DNA of 64,000 bases from assembly GCA_001769835.1 (NCBI GenBank), contig MEPR01000052.1, positions 1 to 64,000 of the forward strand, written 5' to 3'. The notes below the pieces were generated by a model that ran no database searches, was not told the origin of the DNA, and saw only the letters and a program-made list of their open reading frames with translations. Positions 53,907-64,000 of this stretch are shown one piece after another. Each line of letters opens with the position of its first letter. Positions within the stretch are counted from its first letter, which is position 1. Made by a program: the position numbers and the translations under genes. The stretch is from Bdellovibrionales bacterium GWB1_55_8. GTDB lineage: Bacteria > Bdellovibrionota > UBA1018.

Positions 53907-54913
53907 TCTCTCTAGCTGATGCCCTGGCGATGGTAGCGCTCGTTGGCCTGATTGCTTATGCCCTTCTGGGCGGAGCCGATTTCGGCGGGGGTTTATGGGA
54001 TATCCTTGCTTCCGGACCTCGTACCGCGCGCCAGCGTGTGTTGATTGAGCGCTCCATCGCTCCTGTCTGGGAAGCCAACCACGTCTGGTTGATTCTTGTG
54101 ATTGTGCTGCTGTTCTCCGGGTTTCCGCCTGCCTTCTCCGCAATGAGCATCGCATTGCATATTCCCCTGACTTTGATGCTGATCGGGATTGTGCTTCGCG
54201 GGGCGGCCTTCACTTTTCGGCAATATGATCCTGAACGAAAAAAATCCGAAATCCTGTGGGGACGGGTTTTCGCACTTTCGAGCATCATCGCGCCTTTTTT
54301 TCTCGGCGTCTGTCTCGCCTCGATCACGCAAGGAAGTATTCGGGTCTCCAATGGCATACCGACCACCGGCTTCTTTTGGCCGTGGATCGGCTGGTTTCAG
54401 TTCAGCGTCGGGTTATTTGCTGTCGCTCTCTTCGCTTTCCTCGCGGCAGTCTATCTGACGCTTGAGACCGATGACAGGGAGCTTCAGGATGACTTCCGGA
54501 TACGGGCGCTGATATCCGGCGCGGTCGTGGGGTTCTTCGCCTTGGTCACGGGATTGCTCGCATCCGAACACGCGCAGGAATTCCAAGGCAAGCTGCTGAG
54601 TTCCTGGTGGACCTGGCCCCTGCAGATCGGAACAGGCCTGGCGGCGATCGGTGCTTTCGCGAGTCTTTGGCATCGGGAATACCGTCTTGCACGGTTCCTG
54701 GCGGCAACACAGGTCTCTCTCATTCTTGTGGGCTGGGCCAGTTCACAACACCCCTTTCTTATCTATCCCGATATCCGAATCGCCGAGGCCGCGGCACCAG
54801 ACTCCACCTTGCGTCTGTTGCTGATCGCGCTGAGTGCGGGAGTATTTGTTCTGTTTCCATCTCTTTATTGGTTATTCCGTATTTTCAAGTCGGGAAAAAC
54901 CAGATCCGTCTGA
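53903..54913 (+). CDS. cydB: Cytochrome bd ubiquinol oxidase subunit II
   Basis: 336 residues, eight to nine membrane helices. It has the N-terminal YALLGGADFGGGLWDIL motif, EANHVWLILVIVLLFSGFPPAFS and RGAAFTFRQYD, typical of CydB. ATGA overlap with cydA. No small cydX-like frame is visible between its stop and the terminator at 54938. Confidence 0.95.
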   Translation: MISLADALAMVALVGLIAYALLGGADFGGGLWDILASGPRTARQRVLIERSIAPVWEANHVWLILVIVLLFSGFPPAFSAMSIALHIPLTLMLIGIVLRGAAFTFRQYDPERKKSEILWGRVFALSSIIAPFFLGVCLASITQGSIRVSNGIPTTGFFWPWIGWFQFSVGLFAVALFAFLAAVYLTLETDDRELQDDFRIRALISGAVVGFFALVTGLLASEHAQEFQGKLLSSWWTWPLQIGTGLAAIGAFASLWHREYRLARFLAATQVSLILVGWASSQHPFLIYPDIRIAEAAAPDSTLRLLLIALSAGVFVLFPSLYWLFRIFKSGKTRSV

Positions 54914-54937
54914 TCGACTGCTGAATTCAAAATAGAA

Positions 54938-54970
54938 AAGGCCGGGTCAGATTTTCATCTGCCCGGCCTT
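54938..54970 (-). terminator. Intrinsic terminator of the atp operon, between convergent cydB and atpE
   Basis: Stem AAGGCCGGG(T)CAGA with TCTGCCCGGCCTT, 6 nt loop and one bulge. On the minus strand it is followed by a T-rich tract (TTTTCTATTTTG), so it best serves atpE. The plus-strand side lacks a T run. Confidence 0.85.
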
Positions 54971-54995
54971 CCTTGTAGCTGAACCCAGTATCAGA

Positions 54996-55313
54996 TCAGG
55001 TCTTGATCTTCACGAACGCGATAACGAACGCGTAAAGAACAAGGGACTCGATCAGAGCGAGACCGATGATCATCGGAACGAAGATCTTGCCTTGAGCGGC
55101 CGGATTGCGCGCGATACCTTCAAGGGCGGCGACAGCCGTCTTGCCTTGGCCGAGAGCGCCACCGAAAGCCGCGAGGCCGATTGCGAGCGCCGCGCCGAGA
55201 GAGGCGTAGGGATCGCTGGCGCCACTGGCGGCAGCTTCCTGAGCCATGGCAGCGGATGCGCCAAAGGTGATGAGAATCGAGCTGAGAACGAATACGGCCT
55301 TACGAAGTGACAT
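54996..55313 (-). CDS. atpE: ATP synthase F0 subunit c with N-terminal signal peptide
   Basis: 105 residues from the ATG at 55313; an in-frame ATG at 55346 is less likely. A signal peptide-like segment (1-24, AMA|QE) precedes the two-helix hairpin. Helix one ends with GALGQGKTAVAALEGIARNP; helix two has GLALIESLVLYAFVIA, with the ion-carrying Glu89. Gln56, Glu89, Ser90 and Tyr94 match Na+-type c subunits, but the Thr after Ser is Leu91, so ion choice is open. It is the last gene of its operon. The F1 genes are not in this window. Confidence 0.94.
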   Translation of the reverse strand: MSLRKAVFVLSSILITFGASAAMAQEAAASGASDPYASLGAALAIGLAAFGGALGQGKTAVAALEGIARNPAAQGKIFVPMIIGLALIESLVLYAFVIAFVKIKT

Positions 55314-55335
55314 TGAAATTACCTTCCTTTCACTC

Positions 55336-56052
55336 TTAGTGATCATGAGCTGTCGATAGGGAAATATAGACCATCGTCATCAGACAGAAGACGAAGGCCT
55401 GGATGAAGGCCACAAACACACCTAACCCATAAAAAATGACGGGAAGGAGGTAAGGAACCAAACCGCTGAAAACACCGAGAACCACGTGGTCACCCATGAT
55501 GTTTCCCCGCAGACGAAGTGCCAGGGAGAGGGGACGAAACACGTGCGAAGCCACCTCGATGATGAGCATCAAGGGGGCTAGCCAGATGATCGGGCCAAGG
55601 AAATGCTTCAGGTAAGCAAGACCGTGGGCGCGAAGACCGACATAATTATAGTAGACGAAAACGAATGCGCCGAGCGCCAATGTGGTGTTGAGATTGTCCG
55701 TCGGCGGCAAGAAGCCGGGAATCAGGCCAAATACATTGGCCGTGAAAATAAAAATGAAAAGCGTGCCAATCACAGGATAGTAAATCGGTGCATCGTGATG
55801 GCCGATCACTGATTCAGTGAGTTTGTAAAGACTCTCGGCAACAATCTCGAAAAAATTACGATAGGTCAGCTTCTCTTCGGGAATCAGTCCGCCCGTCGAC
55901 GAATTCATCACACGCGTCAATTGCCCGCGCGCGATAAAGGTGGTCACGATAAGAAGCAGGGAAACAACAACCGCCATCACCACGTGACTCGGATAGTGAT
56001 GAAGATCCACCCCGAGAAACGACAGCCAATTAAAACCATGCTCGTCATGCAT
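55336..56052 (-). CDS. atpB: ATP synthase F0 subunit a
   Basis: 238 residues from the ATG at 56052 (MHDEHGFNW), which overlaps the upstream membrane-protein gene by 8 nt; a longer frame to 56100 is unlikely. Five to six membrane helices. The essential Arg lies in SLALRLRGNIMGDHVV, with the conserved GLIPGF segment before it. It lies 22 bp upstream of atpE. Confidence 0.94.
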   Translation of the reverse strand: MHDEHGFNWLSFLGVDLHHYPSHVVMAVVVSLLLIVTTFIARGQLTRVMNSSTGGLIPEEKLTYRNFFEIVAESLYKLTESVIGHHDAPIYYPVIGTLFIFIFTANVFGLIPGFLPPTDNLNTTLALGAFVFVYYNYVGLRAHGLAYLKHFLGPIIWLAPLMLIIEVASHVFRPLSLALRLRGNIMGDHVVLGVFSGLVPYLLPVIFYGLGVFVAFIQAFVFCLMTMVYISLSTAHDH

Positions 56053-56503
56053 TTCGCAAAATCCTCTGACTCCAAACAACGCCGCCAGCCAAGGGGACAA
56101 TCACCAATGTGCCCAGGCCCAGCAGGAGCCCGATGCCCGGAGCTGCCTCCGCCTTCGTTAAGGCCAGGGCGAAAAATCCTAAGCAAGCTAACTTAACAAA
56201 GCCCCAATAGAAAGCGCGAATTGCCGCTCCTGCGCGTTTTTCAGGTTCCTGAATTTCGCCGCCAGCCAAGCCAAGCACGGCTGTAAGTGTTTTTCCGAGA
56301 GCAGCAATATCGAGAACCGATAACAGCCACAGCCCGACGAACCACAGAATCGCCGCGGCGGATCGCCCTTCGGGGCTCAGTTGCCAGCAAAGAATGCCGG
56401 CTATGGCCAGCCACGCACCACTGACTAAGGCGAAAATGCGCGGGACTGCGTCGGTGCGGTTGGCTTTTTCCGGGGCTTTTTCAGGCGTACTCACTATTTC
56501 CAT
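56045..56503 (-). CDS. Four-helix membrane protein in the atpI position
   Basis: 152 residues from the ATG at 56503 (MEIVSTPEKAPEK), which overlaps the AtpZ-like gene by 10 nt. Four predicted membrane helices. It occupies the place of atpI, between atpZ and atpB, and has the same layout, so an AtpI-like assembly factor is plausible. I do not recognise a clear family signature. Confidence 0.68.
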   Translation of the reverse strand: MEIVSTPEKAPEKANRTDAVPRIFALVSGAWLAIAGILCWQLSPEGRSAAAILWFVGLWLLSVLDIAALGKTLTAVLGLAGGEIQEPEKRAGAAIRAFYWGFVKLACLGFFALALTKAEAAPGIGLLLGLGTLVIVPLAGGVVWSQRILRNA

Positions 56504-56733
56504 ACCTTTTGTGACACCTGATAAACGCGATACATCGCTAGAACCAGGCCCGCCACACTGCAAAGAAGCAAAACCCACCAGGGTGCTCCCCATTTTTTCC
56601 ATGCGAAATAACCGACTGCGATCCCCGCTCCCGTATATCCCACCAGATCTGTCACGATCACGGAGAACATTCCAAGATTCCGGACCCAATCGCGATTAGG
56701 TCCGGGTGTCGGGTCAGGCTTTTTTTCATTCAT
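56494..56733 (-). CDS. AtpZ/AtpI-like ATP synthase accessory protein
   Basis: 79 residues from the ATG at 56733 (MNEKKPDPT). A soluble N-terminus precedes two membrane helices (GYTGAGIAVGYFAWKK, then WWVLLLCSVAGLVLAMYRVY), the AtpZ / putative F0F1-ATPase subunit layout that supports c-ring assembly or divalent cation transport. It precedes the 4-TM protein, atpB and atpE in one operon. Confidence 0.78.
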   Translation of the reverse strand: MNEKKPDPTPGPNRDWVRNLGMFSVIVTDLVGYTGAGIAVGYFAWKKWGAPWWVLLLCSVAGLVLAMYRVYQVSQKVWK

Positions 56734-56803
56734 GGAAAACTTATCGGTGGGTAGCACGGATAGACGCCAGGATCAATTCTTCTAACGGTTCGGGCTTTTG
56801 AAT

Positions 56804-57661
56804 TCAGCGACTCCGCTGCGCTTTGCGTTCGCGAATTCTGGCTAACTTGATTTGAATCACTTTTGGGGAAGGGTAACTCGTCAGGAGAGCCGCATAGGCT
56901 TGTTGCGCCGCATCAAGGCGGTCGAGTTCTTCAAAACAGGAGGCTATCCCAAAACGGGCTTCGGCGAGAAGGGGGCTTGACGGGTACTTTTCCAGGAAGT
57001 CCTCGAATGCGTCGATGGCCTCCTGATAGTTCTCGAACACGGGTCCCCGGCCATTCGGGTGTTGTTCCCCACGCGTGAAATACGCCACACCGATTTCATA
57101 CGCCGCCTTCTCAGCCCAGGAGGTTTTTGAGTATTGCTTCGTCAGCTGCCGATAGGTCGCGATTGCTTCCTCAAAATCCCCTACATAAAACCGGCTCTTT
57201 CCGATTCTGAATAGAAACTCCGGTACTTCGGCAGCCTGGGGATCCATCTGCACCAAAGCGCGGTAATGCTGGGTGGCGTGGTCGTAATCTTCGAGTTTCG
57301 AGAACAACAGCTCGCCAACCAGCTTCTTGGCTTCCCAGACTGTTGGGCCGTTATCTGAATTTTCAGCGTATATTTTCAGCTTTCGGATTGCGTCCGCGTA
57401 CTCGGACAGAAAATAAGCCTGGGTGACGGCCGCGCGGTAAAGGGCCTGCAAGCCCACCTTGCCCTTGGGATCTTTCACGAAGGCACGCTCAAACTCGACG
57501 ACAGCGGCGCCGTACTGTCCGTCACCCCAGAATTTTTCGGCAAGAACGAAGCTTTTCTTGGCGTTGTTGACCGAACACGCGGAGAACAGGAGAAAGGCAA
57601 GCGCGACCGGGAACATGCGGCGACAACTTCCGCGCCGAACCGTTCGATCGCAGCTTAGCAT
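56804..57661 (-). CDS. TPR lipoprotein (BamD/YbgF-like)
   Basis: 285 residues from the ATG at 57661, 1 bp after the gyrA stop. A type II signal ends in lipobox LFSAC. Four to six TPR-like units follow (for example FLFRIGKSRFYVGDFEEAIA and AIDAFEDFLEKYPSSPLLAE), the pattern of BamD and YbgF-type outer-membrane lipoproteins. It may serve the beta-barrel assembly machine or envelope organisation. The gene is coupled to gyrA by position. Confidence 0.8.
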   Translation of the reverse strand: MLSCDRTVRRGSCRRMFPVALAFLLFSACSVNNAKKSFVLAEKFWGDGQYGAAVVEFERAFVKDPKGKVGLQALYRAAVTQAYFLSEYADAIRKLKIYAENSDNGPTVWEAKKLVGELLFSKLEDYDHATQHYRALVQMDPQAAEVPEFLFRIGKSRFYVGDFEEAIATYRQLTKQYSKTSWAEKAAYEIGVAYFTRGEQHPNGRGPVFENYQEAIDAFEDFLEKYPSSPLLAEARFGIASCFEELDRLDAAQQAYAALLTSYPSPKVIQIKLARIRERKAQRSR

Positions 57662-57662
57662 T

Positions 57663-60209
57663 TCATTCCGCGGATCCGGCATCACCCTCACCTGGTTCAA
57701 CTGCCCCTGTGTCCGCCAGACTCGCGGCGAGCGCTCCGGCCGCTGCTGCCGCTATGTCCTGCGCTGTTTCAGCCATGTATTCGAATGATACCACTTTTTC
57801 TCCGCCCGACATCGTCATCAGGCGAACGCCTTGTGTATTTCGGCCTTGCTCGGAAATTTCTCCGACATGAATCCGGATCATCTGTCCACGATTCGAAACC
57901 AGCATGACGTCGTCCTTCGGAAGAACCTGTCGTGCGCCGAGGACCTCGCCATTGCGATCCGTGGTCTTCATCGTGATAATGCCCTTGCCACCACGACTTT
58001 GGAGCCGGTACTCGGACACAGGCGTTCGCTTGCCATAGCCGCTCTCTGTGACCGTGAGAACTTCGTGAGCCTGCTCACCGGTCCCCAGAACTTCAAGCGC
58101 CACGACGCGATCGCCCTCATCCAGACTCATGCCGATCACTCCGCGTGCAGTCCTCCCCATCGGGCGCACGTCTTCTTCGCTGAAACGAATGCTCATGCCG
58201 CTGTTGGAGCAAAGGAAGAGGTGATTGTTTCCCTCGGTGATCTTCGCGCTGATCAGCTCATCGCCGGAATCCGTGGAAATCGCGTTGATGCCCACGTTTC
58301 GGACGTTGCTGAACTCGCTCAAGGAGGTCTTCTTGATGATACCCTGACGGGTGACCATCACGACATACTCACTGTCGCGAAATTCGCGAACGGGAAGGAT
58401 CGCCTGGATTTTCTCGCCAGGGGTGAGCGCAATCAAATTAACGATGGCTTTCCCCTTCGCGCCGCGGCTGGCTTCCGGAATTTTGTAAACCTTCAGCCAA
58501 TACAGCCTGCCCTTGTTTGTGAAGCAGAGCAGGTAACTCAATGTATTGCAGCGGTAGATTGCCGTGACGAAATCCTCGTCGCCCGTCGTGACACCGCGGA
58601 TCCCGCGACCACCGCGATGCTGACTGCGGAACTGGCTGGGATCCGAACGCTTGATATAACCGGAATGCGTGATGGAAACGAGAGTGTCCACATCCGCAAT
58701 CAGGTCCTCGGCCTCGAAGTCACCGCTCAGGCCCTGCGCAATCTCTGTGCGGCGCTCGTCGCCATAGGTTTTCCGAATGTGCAGGAGTTCACCCTTGATC
58801 ACTTCGTAGACGCGGGCTTCGCTACCCAGGATGAGCTTCAGTTCCTCGATTAAAGCGAGGACCTGCTTGTACTCATCAATGATCTTGTCCCGCTCCAGAC
58901 CGGTGAGCCGCTGCAGCCGCATCTCAAGAATCGCCTGCGCCTGCAGTTCAGAAAAGCTGAAACGCTCGATCAATCCGGTCTTTGCTGCATCCGGATTTTT
59001 AGCGCCTTTGATGAGAGCGATTACCTCATCGATGTTCTCAACCGCTCGCTTGAGACCCTCCAAAATATGGGCGCGCGCCTCTGCCTTTTTCAGTTCAAAA
59101 ATAGTCCGTCGGACAACCACGTCTTTGCGGTGCTCGACGAAAGCCCAGAGCATGTCGCGGATATTGAACGTCTTCGGCTGCCCCTGATGGATGGCGAGCA
59201 GGTTGATTCCAAAATTTTCCTGAAGCTGCGTCATCTTGTAGAGCTTGTTCAGGATTACGTTCGAGTTTTCACCTTTTCGGATTTCGATCACGATCCGCAT
59301 GCCGGTGCGATCGGATTCGTCACGCAGGTCGGAGATGCCCTCGAGCCGCTTCTCCTTCACCAAGTCCGCGATCTTTTCGATCAATCGCGCTTTATTAACC
59401 TGGTAGGGAAGTTCCGTGACGATGATCCGCTCCCGATCGCCTTTGTAGGTCTCGATCTCCGCCTTCGCCCGCATCGTGACTGATCCTCGACCGGTGCGAT
59501 AAGCTTCTTTGAGCGCGGCGCCGCCAAAAGCATACGCCCCCGTCGGAAAGTCCGGTCCCTTCACATAGGCAAGCACCCCGTCCGTATCAAGTGCAGGATT
59601 ATCGATCAGCGCCATCGTGGCATCGATGACTTCGGTCAGATTATGCGGCGGAATACTCGTAGCCATGCCTACCGCGATACCTGCCGAGCCGTTCACGAGG
59701 AGATTCGGGATCCGAGTGGGGAAAACCTTTGGCTCCGTCAGGCTATCGTCATAGTTCGGACCGAAGTCCACCGTTTCCTTGTCGAGGTCCGCGAGAAGCT
59801 CTTCAGTGATCCGCGCCATGCGGATTTCCGTGTAACGCATGGCTGCCGCGGAATCGCCGTCTATGGACCCGAAGTTTCCCTGACCATCGACCAGCGGATA
59901 ACGCAGAGAAAAATCCTGCGCCATGCGGACGATTGTATCATAGACGGCCGTGTCGCCATGAGGATGGTACTTACCGATCACATCACCGACAACGCGGGCG
60001 GATTTTTTGTATGCTTTGTTATGCGTGTTGCCCAAGTCATACATCGCGTAAAGTGCCCGCCGATGTACGGGCTTCAGGCCATCCCGAACGTCGGGAAGAG
60101 CACGGCCGACGATGACGCTCATGGCGTAATCGAGATAAGCCCCGCGCATTTCTTCTTCGATCGTGACCGGGGTGGCGTTTCTTTCCTGGGTATTCTGTTC
60201 ATCACTCAT
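57663..60209 (-). CDS. gyrA: DNA gyrase subunit A
   Basis: 848 residues. The active-site Tyr lies in [14 protein letters not shown]. The quinolone region reads [20 protein letters not shown], with Thr at the usual Ser position. The C-terminal beta-pinwheel repeats carry a gyrase box of the form QSRGGKG (usual QRRGGKG), which separates it from ParC. The C-terminus ends in a low-complexity Ala/Asp/Glu tail. With GyrB it negatively supercoils DNA. Confidence 0.97.
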   Translation of the reverse strand: MSDEQNTQERNATPVTIEEEMRGAYLDYAMSVIVGRALPDVRDGLKPVHRRALYAMYDLGNTHNKAYKKSARVVGDVIGKYHPHGDTAVYDTIVRMAQDFSLRYPLVDGQGNFGSIDGDSAAAMRYTEIRMARITEELLADLDKETVDFGPNYDDSLTEPKVFPTRIPNLLVNGSAGIAVGMATSIPPHNLTEVIDATMALIDNPALDTDGVLAYVKGPDFPTGAYAFGGAALKEAYRTGRGSVTMRAKAEIETYKGDRERIIVTELPYQVNKARLIEKIADLVKEKRLEGISDLRDESDRTGMRIVIEIRKGENSNVILNKLYKMTQLQENFGINLLAIHQGQPKTFNIRDMLWAFVEHRKDVVVRRTIFELKKAEARAHILEGLKRAVENIDEVIALIKGAKNPDAAKTGLIERFSFSELQAQAILEMRLQRLTGLERDKIIDEYKQVLALIEELKLILGSEARVYEVIKGELLHIRKTYGDERRTEIAQGLSGDFEAEDLIADVDTLVSITHSGYIKRSDPSQFRSQHRGGRGIRGVTTGDEDFVTAIYRCNTLSYLLCFTNKGRLYWLKVYKIPEASRGAKGKAIVNLIALTPGEKIQAILPVREFRDSEYVVMVTRQGIIKKTSLSEFSNVRNVGINAISTDSGDELISAKITEGNNHLFLCSNSGMSIRFSEEDVRPMGRTARGVIGMSLDEGDRVVALEVLGTGEQAHEVLTVTESGYGKRTPVSEYRLQSRGGKGIITMKTTDRNGEVLGARQVLPKDDVMLVSNRGQMIRIHVGEISEQGRNTQGVRLMTMSGGEKVVSFEYMAETAQDIAAAAAGALAASLADTGAVEPGEGDAGSAE

Positions 60210-60237
60210 AATTCACCACTGTCTCTCAATGCTGCGC

Positions 60238-63701
<3,464 letters not shown>

Positions 63702-64000
63702 TCAAGAGACGTTCGTCACAGCACCATCAGAAATCAAAAACCGCTTTCCCGGATATTTCGGTTCCTCGGTTGTCGTAATGAAAACCTGCAGCCCCGATGC
63801 AGACAGGAAGTGTATCAAGAATTCACGTCGCTCCTGATCCAGTTCGGAAGAAAAATCATCCAGCAGGAAAAGTGGCCGGTGTCCTGTCTCGCTTTGGAAA
63901 AGCTCGATCTCAGCAAGTTTGAGAGCAAGCAGCATCGATCTTACTTCCCCTTGGGAGCCATGTCCTTTCAGCGGCATCTGCCCAAGGGAAAAGCCCCAAT
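63702..64000 (-). CDS. recF: RecF, C-terminal part (gene continues past the window)
   Basis: The frame remains open to the edge. It shows the ABC-type signature region (MPLKGHGSQGEVRSMLLALK) and Walker B/D-loop LLDDFSSELDQERREFL, then VFITTTEEP, all typical of the RecF C-terminus. RecF loads RecA at gaps in replicated DNA. Its stop abuts gyrB. The position implies dnaN and dnaA just beyond the right edge. Confidence 0.92.
   Translation of the reverse strand, partial: WGFSLGQMPLKGHGSQGEVRSMLLALKLAEIELFQSETGHRPLFLLDDFSSELDQERREFLIHFLSASGLQVFITTTEEPKYPGKRFLISDGAVTNVS

Overview
The window reads as bacterial chromosome from a Gram-negative aerobe near its replication origin. The right edge carries recF, gyrB, fabH and gyrA all transcribed leftward, a neighbourhood normally beside dnaA/dnaN. 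A bd-type quinol oxidase, complex I, lipoprotein-type signal peptides and SurA-like periplasmic chaperones indicate a two-membrane, respiring cell. My best guess is a delta-proteobacterium-like or Bdellovibrionota-like lineage, but this is an inference from gene style, not a measured placement.

Layout. (1) 245-1342: a chromosomal gene of unknown function. (2) 1347-14888: a 13.5 kb integrative element in the 3' end of a tRNA-Ser(UGA) gene, bounded by a 20 bp direct repeat. It carries a tyrosine integrase, an excisionase-like HTH protein, a CHC2/Toprim/DUF3987 primase-helicase, a serine recombinase and XRE/RHH regulators, which is satellite- or plasmid-like core machinery. Its cargo looks like conflict or defence genes: a Zn-ribbon array protein with an embedded Vsr-like nuclease, an EVE/PUA-like-HNH modification-dependent endonuclease broken by one in-frame stop, and a DprA-like plus phosphoribosyltransferase pair. 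(3) 14872-16900: tRNA-Ser, a HAD phosphatase and serS. (4) 16950-43268: one very long leftward array of 25 genes. In transcription order it holds an 11-gene complex I paralogue (nuoABCDHIJKLMN, no EFG), a 13-gene canonical complex I (nuoA,B,CD,E,F,G,H-N), and a large membrane-anchored TPR protein. (5) 43383-54913: rightward mfd, two PpiC/SurA-like chaperones, pdxA, uvrA and cydAB. (6) 54996-64000: leftward recF, gyrB, fabH, gyrA, a TPR lipoprotein, atpZ, a 4-TM protein, atpB and atpE, ending in a good intrinsic terminator.

The most striking result is the second complex I. By eye alignment to the intact copy next door, its membrane subunits have lost essentially all residues known to carry protons. 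These are the Glu and Lys of NuoL/M/N, both Glu of NuoK, the Asp/Glu of NuoA and the Glu chain of NuoH. NuoD2 has also lost the His and Tyr that bind the quinone head-group. Yet every reading frame is open, genes are coupled by 4-nt overlaps, and the Fe-S cysteines of NuoB2 and NuoI2 are all kept. That pattern points to a neofunctionalised, probably non-pumping complex I-like assembly rather than decay.

Other points of note are a UvrA lacking its insertion domain, an ATP-synthase c subunit with a signal peptide and a partial Na+-type site, and several promoters whose -10 box lies 6 nt before the start codon. There is also a perfectly symmetric bidirectional promoter/operator in the island.
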